A DNA stretch of 64,000 nucleotides from Phycisphaerales bacterium (GTDB taxonomy: Bacteria > Planctomycetota > Phycisphaerae > Phycisphaerales > UBA1924): contig JANQQR010000007.1 in the NCBI GenBank assembly GCA_028289195.1, forward strand, positions 1 to 64,000, read 5' to 3'. The translations under genes and the position numbers were made by a program. The first letter of the stretch is position 1. The number at the start of each line of letters is the position of its first letter. Positions 28,403-36,174 of the stretch are shown in pieces. The notes beneath the pieces were generated by a model. That model saw only the letters and a program-made list of their open reading frames with translations. It was not told the origin of the DNA and made no database searches.

Positions 28403-29998
28403 CTATCTCTCGGCGAGGTCGAGCTCGGCCGACTGGGGCACGCGCAGGATCGGGTACTCGGCGCCCTCGCTGATGTGGGCGTCGAGCAGGTTCCAGGCGA
28501 GGAACCCGTCGGCGGCTTCGGGCTCGAGCACATAGCAGGCGAGGCTGCCCAGGGGCTGGGCAGTGAGCACGACGACCGATCCGGCGGGGATCTCGCGCCC
28601 AGCGGGGTCGCGGGTGGTCTCGGCGCTGGCGATGAGGTGGCCCTGGAATTCGCGCTCGGCGAGGCGGATCTCGTCGATGGTGTCGACCTCAACCGTGAGC
28701 GTGGCGTTGGTCCCGAGAGTGTGCATGGCGATGCCGTGCTGGGACAGTTTCTCGATCACGCCGGTCAGTTCCGCCGGGATGATGTAGGCGAAGGGCCGGT
28801 TGACGAACCGGGTGCCGTAGAACTCGCCGACGAAATCGACCGTCAGGTCGCGTTCCTCGCCGGGGCGTGGGCGCTGACCTTCTTCACGGATGACCTCGTA
28901 GGCAAGGATGGTCTTTTGTTCCGGCGCAGCGCGGACGGCCCTCCGGATCGCGACTGTGTCGTAGAAGCGCGGGCGCTGGCCGAGGTCGATCGTGCGCGCA
29001 TCGGCGGCGGCAAGCAGGGCCTCAATCTCGCTCTGGTGCCCCGATGCGTAGTCGAGGATCGAGCGGCAGAGTTCGAGCGTGGCCAGCACCCGGTCCCTGA
29101 ACGGCGCGTAGCTGTAGGCCTCGGTGAGGATGCCGAGGCGATTGCGCATGCCGCGATAGACGCAGCCGAACCGGGGCTGGCCGGGGTGGGCGAACCACAT
29201 AGTCTGTGCGCGGTCGAAGTTGCCGTACACCTCGGAGCGGTAGCCGGTGCGTTCGAGCAGATCGGCGCCGACCGCCGGCATCATCTCGTCACGGAAGTAG
29301 CTGACGAGGCGCCGGTCGCCGGCGGGGTGGATCGGTCCCTCGTAGGTGATCGTGTAGCGATGGAGAGAGCCGTTCGTGGTGTGGGTGTCGACGACGATGG
29401 CCGGGTCCCACTCGTTGAAGAACCTGACCATGGCGCGGGTCTCGGGCGCTTCGAGCTTGATCCAGTCGCGATTGAGATCGAGTCCCTGGGCGTTGGGGCG
29501 TTGGCCCATCTCGTCGGGGCCGTCCTGCCCGGGCCGGTTGTCGGGGCTGAACCGCTCGTTGCCGTCCGCGTTGTAGATCGGCGCGATCGCGATGATGAGA
29601 TTCCGCAGCAGCGGGTGGCCGGGCTCGGCTGTGAGCTCGCGCGCGAGCATCTGGAGGGCTTCTTTGCCGCAGACTTCGCCGGCGTGAATGTTGCCGAAGA
29701 GGAGGACGACCATGCGATCGTCGTCGCGTGCGTCTGCAGCGCTCGCGACGGGCGGATCGGCGACGATCAGGAGCGGGATGTCACGCTCCTCGAACGTCTC
29801 TCCCAGCGATGTGAGGCGCGCGATCGGCGAGGCTTCGCCGATCTCGCGCAGGAACGCCATGACGTCCGCGTGGCGCCCCGTCTGCGTGAACTCTGATCTC
29901 TCGGCGACGGTCAGCGGGCCGTCGGCCTGGGCGCGGGCGGCGCAGCCGACGCCCAGGGCGACGATCGCGGCGATGCAGAATCGGAGTGCTCGGGTCAT
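28403..29998 (-). CDS. Exported M14-family zinc carboxypeptidase
   Basis: 531 residues. The N-terminus is an export signal with either a GVGC lipobox (Cys19) or a RAQA cleavage site. Zinc ligands of the M14 family are visible as H105 and E108 in GNIHAGE and H206 in VDTHTT; the substrate-binding GLDLNRDW (Asn176-Arg177) also fits, and the ILTEAYSY motif probably holds the catalytic glutamate. About 200 residues follow the peptidase domain and are beta-rich. Its ATG overlaps the stop of the DUF1579 gene by 4 nt (ATGA), so it is the second gene of that operon. It likely trims peptides or cell-wall material outside the cytoplasm; the substrate is not known. Confidence 0.88.
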   Translation of the reverse strand: MTRALRFCIAAIVALGVGCAARAQADGPLTVAERSEFTQTGRHADVMAFLREIGEASPIARLTSLGETFEERDIPLLIVADPPVASAADARDDDRMVVLLFGNIHAGEVCGKEALQMLARELTAEPGHPLLRNLIIAIAPIYNADGNERFSPDNRPGQDGPDEMGQRPNAQGLDLNRDWIKLEAPETRAMVRFFNEWDPAIVVDTHTTNGSLHRYTITYEGPIHPAGDRRLVSYFRDEMMPAVGADLLERTGYRSEVYGNFDRAQTMWFAHPGQPRFGCVYRGMRNRLGILTEAYSYAPFRDRVLATLELCRSILDYASGHQSEIEALLAAADARTIDLGQRPRFYDTVAIRRAVRAAPEQKTILAYEVIREEGQRPRPGEERDLTVDFVGEFYGTRFVNRPFAYIIPAELTGVIEKLSQHGIAMHTLGTNATLTVEVDTIDEIRLAEREFQGHLIASAETTRDPAGREIPAGSVVVLTAQPLGSLACYVLEPEAADGFLAWNLLDAHISEGAEYPILRVPQSAELDLAER

Positions 29999-30513
29999 TT
30001 GGCCCGAGTGTAGGTGATCTCCATGTTCTTCATCTCATTGCCGTCGGGGCCGGTGAAGTACATCTCCATGACGTGGTTGTCGTCGTCGATGATCTTCACG
30101 ATGTCGCGCCGGGAGTACTTGTCCTTCGTGCTCGGGCAGACCATGTCGCCGTGCATGGTGAAGGTCTTGGTCGACGCGTCGTAGGCGCCGGACTCGGTGC
30201 TCATCGCGGTCGACGCGGTGTCGATCCACAGGCCCTCGTACTCGCGGGTGGTGTTGTTGAAGCCCATGAAGCCCTGGCCCTCGAACGGGCCGCCGAACGA
30301 CTCACCCTTGTACGTATGCTGGATGTAGCGCCCGCCGAGTGTCCACTCGTTGACCATCACGCCCTCGCTCACGGCGGGATCGGCGCCCGGCTCCATCCAC
30401 ATCTTCACCACGGCGTTGAATGTGCCCACCATCGGCTCCAGCTCGCGGTGGCCATCCGACGGGCTCGCGGCTTCCATCCAGGCCTGCTGCTGCTCTGCGG
30501 TCATCTCGCCCAT
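29995..30513 (-). CDS. DUF1579-family protein
   Basis: 172 residues from the ATG at 30513, supported by AAAGGAGA about 6 nt upstream; the frame is open to 30561. The sequence shows the family pattern: an N-terminal P.EGHRELEPMVGTFNA-like helix-strand start, repeated beta strands (KMWMEPGAD, GRYIQHTYKGE, GPFEGQGFMGFNN) and WIDTASTAM, forming a lipocalin-like barrel. There is no signal peptide. Function of the family is unknown. It heads an operon with the M14 peptidase through a 4-nt overlap and has the best promoter in the window, with operator-like direct repeats, suggesting regulated expression. Confidence 0.85.
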   Translation of the reverse strand: MGEMTAEQQQAWMEAASPSDGHRELEPMVGTFNAVVKMWMEPGADPAVSEGVMVNEWTLGGRYIQHTYKGESFGGPFEGQGFMGFNNTTREYEGLWIDTASTAMSTESGAYDASTKTFTMHGDMVCPSTKDKYSRRDIVKIIDDDNHVMEMYFTGPDGNEMKNMEITYTRAK

Positions 30514-30550
30514 CACGGTCTCCTTTCCTTCGATCGGATGCGATCGATGT

Positions 30551-30569
30551 ATACCGTACAAATACCGTA
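30551..30569. promoter_or_regulatory. Operator-like tandem repeats over the DUF1579 promoter
   Basis: ATACCGTA occurs twice, at 30551-30558 and 30562-30569, exactly 11 bp apart, which is one helical turn. The repeats cover the -10 hexamer and the region just downstream, where a bound repressor would block transcription. No regulator gene is adjacent. Confidence 0.5.
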
Positions 30570-30587
30570 TATCTGGCGGCGTGTCAA
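30559..30587 (-). promoter_or_regulatory. Sigma-70-type promoter of the DUF1579-M14 operon
   Basis: Minus-strand TTGACA (30582-30587) is a perfect -35, separated by exactly 17 bp from TATTTG (30559-30564) as -10. The hexamers lie 46-74 nt upstream of the start codon and an AAAGGAGA ribosome-binding site follows. Confidence 0.75.
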
Positions 30588-30603
30588 GCGGAACGCCCGT
30601 GAT

Positions 30604-32331
30604 TCAGCGTCCCGCGGGCACGCCGCCCTTGCGGGGGTCGGAGGCGGCTTCGAGGCCGCCGGGCGTGGAGACGATGGCCTGGACCGCGGCCCCGGTCCCC
30701 ATGCCGATGAACACCTCGTGGCCGCGCCCGGCGAGCGACTCGAGCAGGTCCGGGTGGCGCTCGGCCAGCTCATCCTCGACCTGCACGCGATCGGGAATCC
30801 ACTGGTGATGCATGCGCAGTTCCGTAACGGCGCGCCCGGCGCTGTAGTCGAACAGCAGCACGTTGAGCAGCACCTGCATCGTCGCGGTGATGATGCGCGG
30901 GCCGCCGGATGCGCCGGCGACCATCTCCACGGCGCCATCGGGGTCGAGCACGATCGTCGGTGTCATCGATGACAGCGGGCGCTTGCCGGGCTCGGGGAGG
31001 TTCCGGTCGCTCTGCACGAGGCCGTATGCGTTGGCGACGCCGCGCCGGGCGAGGAAATCGTCGTTCTCGTTGTTGAGGCAGAAGCCGAACTCGGGCACCG
31101 CGATCTTGGCGCCGAATGTCAGGTTGATTGTGCTGGTGCACGCGACGGCATTGCCCTGCGCGTCGATGACGGAGAGATGCGACGTTCCTTCGTCCAACGC
31201 GATGGGCGCAGCCTCGCCGTAGATTTCCGTGGGGAGCGTACGGTTGGGGTCGAACAGCGAGGCACGCTGGGCGATGCGCATGGGATCGAGGATCAGCGGC
31301 GTGGGGTCGGTGGCCATGAACTCGGGGTCACCGAGGTAGGTGGCGCGATCGGCGAAGGCGTGCTTCCATGACTCGACGAGCAGGTGGGCGTAGGCGCCGT
31401 CGGTCGGGCGCGAGCTCCGCGAGCCCGCGCCTCGGGCCTCGCAGAACGCCATGGCCTGCAGGACCGTCAGCCCTCCGGAAGAAGGCAGCGGCATCGCGAG
31501 GACCGTTCGCCCCATGAACGACCCACGGAGCGGGGTGAGCTCCGAGATCCGGTAGTACGCGAGGTCGGCGGCCGTCATCGTGCCGCCGGAGCGTCGGACG
31601 GCGTCGATGAGCGCTGTGGTGACGGGGCCGTCGTAGAACGCCGCGGCGCCGCGATCGGCGATGAGTTGCAGGCAGCGAGCCTGGGCCGGATTGAAGAGCA
31701 TGCCGGTCTCGAGCGCGTCGATGTACGTCTCGCGGAGAAAGCGGTCGGACTCGGGGAAGCTCTGGCGCTCGTCGCCGGCGAGAACGGCTGCGAGCTTGTC
31801 GATCGCCATCCGCTGGTGGTCGTCGATCGCCCACCCGTCGCGGGCAATCCGGATGGCCGGGGCGAGCACGGTCTGGCGATCGAGCGTGCCGTAGGTGTCC
31901 AGGGCGTGCAGCAGGCCCGCGACGAATCCGGGGATGCCGGCGGCGTGGCCGCTGTGGCGCGGCGCGTATTCGGGGAGCGACTCGAAGTGGTCGGGGCCCA
32001 TCGACCGCGGGGCGCGTTCGCGGAAGTCGATCACGATGTCGAGGTCGCCGTAGCGCGGGTCGTCGTCCAGATGGATGAGCATGAACCCGCCGCCGCCCAG
32101 TCCCGTGGAGTAGGGCCGGACGACGCTGAGCGCGAAACTGGTCGCGACCGCGGCGTCGACGGCGTTACCCCCGAGTTCGAGCATCTCGGCGCCGGCGCGG
32201 CTCGCCTCGGGATGGTCGGCGGCGACGGCGAACTCACGGAACTCGTGCGTGGCGTTGCGCCCGGCCCTGTGTGCACCGGAGCAGGCCCCGAGCGCGAGGG
32301 CGACGACGACGATCACGACGGTGCGGAGCAT
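30604..32331 (-). CDS. ggt: Gamma-glutamyltransferase
   Basis: 575 residues from the ATG at 32331, an N-terminal-nucleophile hydrolase that self-cleaves and transfers or hydrolyses gamma-glutamyl groups such as that of glutathione. The nucleophile is Thr383 in EGTSHLSVID; SVVRPYSTGLGGGGFM and RERAPR near the N-terminus and GASGGPRI near the C-terminus are family motifs. A LGAC lipobox (Cys17) predicts an envelope lipoprotein. Start choice is open: AAGGAG is 14 nt from the ATG but 8 nt from an in-frame TTG at 32337. A TATTCT element lies upstream. It ends 16 nt before the DUF1579 promoter and is transcribed in the same direction. Confidence 0.93.
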   Translation of the reverse strand: MLRTVVIVVVALALGACSGAHRAGRNATHEFREFAVAADHPEASRAGAEMLELGGNAVDAAVATSFALSVVRPYSTGLGGGGFMLIHLDDDPRYGDLDIVIDFRERAPRSMGPDHFESLPEYAPRHSGHAAGIPGFVAGLLHALDTYGTLDRQTVLAPAIRIARDGWAIDDHQRMAIDKLAAVLAGDERQSFPESDRFLRETYIDALETGMLFNPAQARCLQLIADRGAAAFYDGPVTTALIDAVRRSGGTMTAADLAYYRISELTPLRGSFMGRTVLAMPLPSSGGLTVLQAMAFCEARGAGSRSSRPTDGAYAHLLVESWKHAFADRATYLGDPEFMATDPTPLILDPMRIAQRASLFDPNRTLPTEIYGEAAPIALDEGTSHLSVIDAQGNAVACTSTINLTFGAKIAVPEFGFCLNNENDDFLARRGVANAYGLVQSDRNLPEPGKRPLSSMTPTIVLDPDGAVEMVAGASGGPRIITATMQVLLNVLLFDYSAGRAVTELRMHHQWIPDRVQVEDELAERHPDLLESLAGRGHEVFIGMGTGAAVQAIVSTPGGLEAASDPRKGGVPAGR

Positions 32332-32369
32332 GCTCAAGCTCGCTTCTCCTTCAGAGGATCGGGGAGCGC

Positions 32370-32375
32370 AGAATA
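32370..32375 (-). promoter_or_regulatory. Candidate -10 element for gamma-glutamyltransferase
   Basis: TATTCT on the minus strand, about 33 nt upstream of the TTG/ATG start region, leaves a short leader holding AAGGAG. No -35 is recognisable. Confidence 0.35.
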
Positions 32376-32451
32376 CCACGCCACGCCCGCGACGCTGGTG
32401 GGCGCGAAACGCCTACGATGGCGTCGGGGACTGGATCAGGAGGCGTCTCGC

Positions 32452-32670
32452 GTGCTCAGCCGGGTCATCGATTTCTTTCTGATGAGCTTCGGCATCTCCT
32501 CGGACGAAGAGCGCAAGCAGCAGCGCGAGCAGGACCGCTGGACACGCCAACGCGAGATCGCGGCACACGACGCGGCGCAACGCACGCAGGCGGACCACGA
32601 GAAGGCTCAGTCGACGGAGCCCGATGCGAGCGGCACCACCTCGAAGCGCTCGACGTCGACGAGGCCCTGA
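32452..32670 (+). CDS. Small charged hypothetical protein
   Basis: 72 residues from a GTG at 32452. AGGAGG (32438-32443) sits 8 nt upstream and a TACGAT hexamer at 32414-32419 could be the -10, so the gene has its own expression signals. The product has a short hydrophobic N-terminus (VIDFFLMSFGI) and a long, highly charged helical tail rich in Glu, Gln and Arg. A second possible start is the ATG at 32479. The last 64 nt overlap the 3' end of adenine deaminase on the other strand. No family is recognised. Because the whole frame on this strand is open for more than 1 kb, the signals rather than the ORF are the evidence. Confidence 0.5.
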   Translation: MLSRVIDFFLMSFGISSDEERKQQREQDRWTRQREIAAHDAAQRTQADHEKAQSTEPDASGTTSKRSTSTRP

Positions 32671-34376
32671 TCGCTCAGCTTGAGCTTGGGAATCACCGGG
32701 AGGGGCATGAAGCTCAGAGGCATGAACGGGTCGTGGTGCGGGCAGCCGAGCACTCGTGTGGCTTCCAGCAGCGCGGCCTGCTGCTCGATCACGGTCTCGA
32801 AGGGCTGGTCGGACATGAGCCCCGCGATCGGCAGCGGGAGCATCGCGAGGATGTTGCCGTCCAGCGCAGCGCACTGGCCACCTCCGGATTCTGCCAGAGC
32901 GCGGGCGCAGGCGAGCATGTCGGCGTCGTTCGTCCCCAGTACCGCGAGGTTGTGGGCATCGTGGCCGACGGTCGAGGCGATCGCTCCGCGCTGAAGGCCG
33001 AACCCGCGAACGAACCCGAGGCCGATCGCGCCCGAGCCCGTGTGACGCTCGATCACGGCGAGCTTCAGGATGTCGCGATCCGTGTCGCTCACGATCTTCG
33101 AATCCCGGACCGAGGGCTTCTCGACGAGGTGCTCGGTGACGAGCTGGTGCGGGTCCATCCCGATGACTCGGATGGTGCCCGACCCCGCCGGGGTTGGCAC
33201 TTCCAGCGAGCGCTCAGAGAGCTCGGCGGGCAGGCGCACGCGAGGCTTCGGGAACGACGCGCGGATGCCGCCCGGCGTGTGCGCACGCTCCGGGAGGTAC
33301 TCGCCATCGCGGGCGAGCAGACACCCCCGCGAATAGACGAGGCGCGGGCGCGGCTCGGAGAGCTCGTCGAAAACGATCAGGTCGGCCCACCTGCCGGGCG
33401 CGACGGCGCCGATGTCGCGCCGCCCGTAGTGGGTCGCGGTGTTCAGAGTTGCGAGGGTGATGGCGAGCACCGGGTCGAGGCCGAGCGCGATGGCTCTGCG
33501 CACGATGTGGTCGATGTGGCCCTCGTCGCGCAGGTCCGCCGGGTGCCGGTCGTCGGTGCAGAAGCAGAACCGGCCGGCGTTGGCGTCGTTGACGAGCGGG
33601 AGCAGGGCCTCGAGGTTGCGGGCCGCCGAGCCCTCGCGGATGTAGATCTGCATGCCTAGGGCGAGCTTCTCTGCTGCTTCTTCGGGGCTCACGCTCTCGT
33701 GATCGGAGCTGATGCCGGCGCTGACGTACGCCTGCAGCGCGTTCCCGCGCAGACCGGGGCAGTGCCCGTCGACGATGCGCTCGCGCAGCCCGAGGTTCAC
33801 CTTCTCGAGGACCTGGGCGTCGGCGTGCACGACACCCGGGAAGTTCATCATCTCGGCGAGCGCGACGACGCGCGTGTCGTCGAACAGCGGCTCGAGATCC
33901 GAGGCGCTCAGCACGGCGCCGGATGTCTCGAGGTGGCAGGACGGCACGCACGAGCTGAGCGTGAACATGAATTCAATGGGCTGGTCGCCCGGCCGCCCGG
34001 CGTTGGCCATCACGGCGCGGATGCCCTCGAGGCCGTGGACATTGGCGATCTCGTGGGGGTCGAGCACGACTCCGGTCGTGCCGTGCGGCGCCGCGAGGCG
34101 GACGAACTCGGCGGGCGGGAGCATCGTCGACTCGACGTGCATGTGCGCATCGATGAAGCCCGGGGCGAGGAACGCGTTGCCGAGATCCAGCTCCGATTCC
34201 GCCCGGGTGCCCTCCCCCACCGTCGCGATGCGTCCGCCGGCTATCGCGACGCTCGCCGGCTCGATCGTGCGCGTGAACACGTTGATCACCCGCGCGTTGC
34301 GGAGGAGGAGGTCCGCGGGGGCGTCGCCCCGGCAGACGGCGAGCAGATGCGGATCGGCACCGGGGTGGGCGCTCAT
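32607..34376 (-). CDS. ade: Adenine deaminase
   Basis: 589-residue amidohydrolase that converts adenine to hypoxanthine in purine salvage. Metal-binding FIDAHMHVEST near residue 75, the following GTTGVVLDPHEIANVHG, and FCTDDRHPADL in the middle are diagnostic of Ade and distinguish it from dihydroorotases. The long C-terminal domain contains GHDAHNLAVLGTND, also an Ade signature. Length is normal for the family. The ATG at 34376 overlaps the stop of the TPR lipoprotein gene by 4 nt, so it is the second gene of that transcript. Its 3' end overlaps a small ORF on the plus strand. Confidence 0.94.
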   Translation of the reverse strand: MSAHPGADPHLLAVCRGDAPADLLLRNARVINVFTRTIEPASVAIAGGRIATVGEGTRAESELDLGNAFLAPGFIDAHMHVESTMLPPAEFVRLAAPHGTTGVVLDPHEIANVHGLEGIRAVMANAGRPGDQPIEFMFTLSSCVPSCHLETSGAVLSASDLEPLFDDTRVVALAEMMNFPGVVHADAQVLEKVNLGLRERIVDGHCPGLRGNALQAYVSAGISSDHESVSPEEAAEKLALGMQIYIREGSAARNLEALLPLVNDANAGRFCFCTDDRHPADLRDEGHIDHIVRRAIALGLDPVLAITLATLNTATHYGRRDIGAVAPGRWADLIVFDELSEPRPRLVYSRGCLLARDGEYLPERAHTPGGIRASFPKPRVRLPAELSERSLEVPTPAGSGTIRVIGMDPHQLVTEHLVEKPSVRDSKIVSDTDRDILKLAVIERHTGSGAIGLGFVRGFGLQRGAIASTVGHDAHNLAVLGTNDADMLACARALAESGGGQCAALDGNILAMLPLPIAGLMSDQPFETVIEQQAALLEATRVLGCPHHDPFMPLSFMPLPVIPKLKLSDQGLVDVERFEVVPLASGSVD

Positions 34377-35314
34377 CGCGCCTCCCTCGCGAGATCGGCT
34401 TCGGCCGCGATGAAGCCGAAGGACGCCCAGCTGTCTCGCTGCGAGACGATCGAGCGCAGGATGACCTTGAAGCCCCCCGAATCACCGGTCGAGAGGCGGT
34501 GGATCGCCACGCCGTACATCGTCGTGGGGTAGCTCCCCTGGCCGAGCGCCATGGAATCGCGGAGTTCGCTTTCGGTGCGCAGGCCCTTGTACAGGAGCAG
34601 GAGCTCGTGATAGAGCGTGTTCTCGATGATGTCCATCTCGGGTCGCACGGGCCGGAGGGCGGCGCTCGCGAGATCGAGGCGCCCCGCGCGGAGGTTGGAG
34701 TTGTAGATCCAGTAGAGCGAGGCGACGCGCATGTCGTCGTTGGTGTCGGTGCGCTCGAAACCGGTCTGCCAGATGTCGGCGGCGCGGGCGAACCCGCCGG
34801 TGAGGTAGTGGGCCAGCGCCCAGTGGTAGTAGATGTTGGAATAGAGCGTGCTGCGCGGGATGCCCGCGGCGTTGGGAGCGCCGTCCGGTTCGATCTCATC
34901 GGGGATCGAGAGTTCGCTGAGCAGGGCCGCGGCGCGCTGGAGGTCGCGCTTCGCGTTCCCGAATTCTCTGACGGAGATGTACCGGTGGCCGCGATGGCGA
35001 AGAAGGCGCGGGCTCTGGGGATGGAGCTCGACGCCACGAGAAAAGACATCGATCGCTTCGCGATAGCGCCCGAGGTACGCCAGGCGACGCCCGTACCAGA
35101 TGATCGCCTGCTCATCGGTCGGGTCGGCGTCGAACGCCGCGCGAGCCTCGGCGAGGTTCTGCTCGAGTCGGTCGCGGGCCTCGGGCGAGAGCGTCGGCGG
35201 TTTGAGATCGCTGCCGTCGAGGAGGGACTCGGCCTGGACCGGGCCGCGGGCGCCCGAGCACGAGACGAGGAGGACGAGCAGGGCCAGCGTCGGGACGATG
35301 ATGGGTCGCGCCAT
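34373..35314 (-). CDS. Hypothetical TPR lipoprotein
   Basis: 313 residues with a LVSC lipobox (Cys19). Tetratricopeptide-like helices run from about residue 45 to 130 (for example ARAAFDADPTDEQAIIWYGRRLAYLGRYREAI split over two helices) and again around 155-215. The C-terminal 80 residues carry further helices. Such proteins scaffold protein-protein contacts in the periplasm; the partner is unknown. It has no Shine-Dalgarno but TAGCCT lies 6 nt before the ATG. It is divergent from btpA with a 41-nt gap and is coupled by a 4-nt overlap to adenine deaminase, with no obvious functional link. Confidence 0.8.
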   Translation of the reverse strand: MARPIIVPTLALLVLLVSCSGARGPVQAESLLDGSDLKPPTLSPEARDRLEQNLAEARAAFDADPTDEQAIIWYGRRLAYLGRYREAIDVFSRGVELHPQSPRLLRHRGHRYISVREFGNAKRDLQRAAALLSELSIPDEIEPDGAPNAAGIPRSTLYSNIYYHWALAHYLTGGFARAADIWQTGFERTDTNDDMRVASLYWIYNSNLRAGRLDLASAALRPVRPEMDIIENTLYHELLLLYKGLRTESELRDSMALGQGSYPTTMYGVAIHRLSTGDSGGFKVILRSIVSQRDSWASFGFIAAEADLAREAR

Positions 35315-35320
35315 ACCGAC

Positions 35321-35326
35321 AGGCTA
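35321..35326 (-). promoter_or_regulatory. Candidate leaderless -10 of the TPR lipoprotein gene
   Basis: TAGCCT on the minus strand ends 6 nt before the ATG at 35314; no Shine-Dalgarno sequence intervenes. It sits within the 41-nt gap shared with the divergent btpA promoter. Confidence 0.35.
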
Positions 35327-35341
35327 TCAGGGCGCGTCGCG

Positions 35342-35347
35342 TATGAT
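35342..35347 (+). promoter_or_regulatory. Candidate leaderless -10 of btpA
   Basis: TATGAT, one base from the TATAAT consensus, ends 8 nt before the ATG at 35356 with no Shine-Dalgarno in between. The expected -35 position (about 35319-35324) falls on the opposing -10 of the TPR gene and is not consensus-like. Confidence 0.5.
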
Positions 35348-35355
35348 CCGCCCCG

Positions 35356-36174
35356 ATGACACAGACCGAGAAGATGTTCGGGACTCCCAAGGCGATGATC
35401 GGAATGATCCACGTGGGCGCGCTGCCCGGGACGCCCGGGGGTGGGGAGCGCGTGGGCGAGATCGCCTCGAGAGCCGGGGAGGAGGCGCGGGCACTCACCG
35501 AGGGTGGGTTCGACGGGATCCTCATCGAAAACATGCACGACGCGCCTTACCTGATGCGCGACGAGGTGGGACCGGAGATCGTCGCCGGAATGACGGCGGC
35601 CGCCCTCGCGGTGCGCGGGGCCACGGATCTGCCCGTGGGCATCCAGATCCTCGCGGGGCAGAACAAGGGCGCGATGGCGGCAGCGCAGGCGGCCGGCCTC
35701 GACTTCGTGCGGGCCGAGGGTTTCGTGTTCGCATCGGTGACCGATGAGGGCCTGATGGCCCGGGCCGACGCGGGCCCGCTGCTGCGATATCGCAAGCAGA
35801 TCGGTGCCGAGCACATACGGGTGTTCGCCGACATCAAGAAGAAGCACGCCGCCAACGCGATTACGAGCGACGTCTCGCTGGCCGACACGGCTCGGAACGC
35901 CGAGTTGTTCGGCGCCGACGGGCTGATCATTACAGGCGTCGCGACCGGTCAACCCACCGATCCGGGGCACATCGCCGAAGCGCGGAAGGGCACAGATCTG
36001 CCGCTGCTGGTCGGGAGCGGCGTCACGCCCGATTCGGTCGCGCCGCTGTTCGGCGAGGCCGACGCGCTGATCGTGGGGACCTGGTTCAAGGAAGAAGCCG
36101 ACTGGCGCAGAGGACCCGATCCGGCGAGGGTCCGTGTGCTCATCGACGCCGCGAACGCGGCACGGGGCGCCTAA
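35356..36174 (+). CDS. BtpA/SgcQ-family TIM-barrel protein
   Basis: 272 residues. Motifs MIGMIHVGALPGTP at the N-terminus, DGILIENMHDAPY near residue 52, and GVATGQPTDP plus LVGSGVTPDSV in the C-terminal half match the BtpA family, named for a cyanobacterial protein affecting photosystem I stability and including SgcQ. The fold is a phosphate-binding TIM barrel. In non-photosynthetic bacteria the function is not established, so the photosystem role should not be transferred here. The gene has its own TATGAT promoter element and overlaps the convergent PilZ gene by 4 nt at the 3' end. Confidence 0.88.
   Translation: MTQTEKMFGTPKAMIGMIHVGALPGTPGGGERVGEIASRAGEEARALTEGGFDGILIENMHDAPYLMRDEVGPEIVAGMTAAALAVRGATDLPVGIQILAGQNKGAMAAAQAAGLDFVRAEGFVFASVTDEGLMARADAGPLLRYRKQIGAEHIRVFADIKKKHAANAITSDVSLADTARNAELFGADGLIITGVATGQPTDPGHIAEARKGTDLPLLVGSGVTPDSVAPLFGEADALIVGTWFKEEADWRRGPDPARVRVLIDAANAARGA

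Noticed and set aside
26585-29896. Two long plus-strand open frames (26585-28249 and 28319-29896)
   Set aside because: They mirror the FG-GAP and M14 genes, which have ribosome-binding sites, signal peptides and conserved residues on the minus strand.
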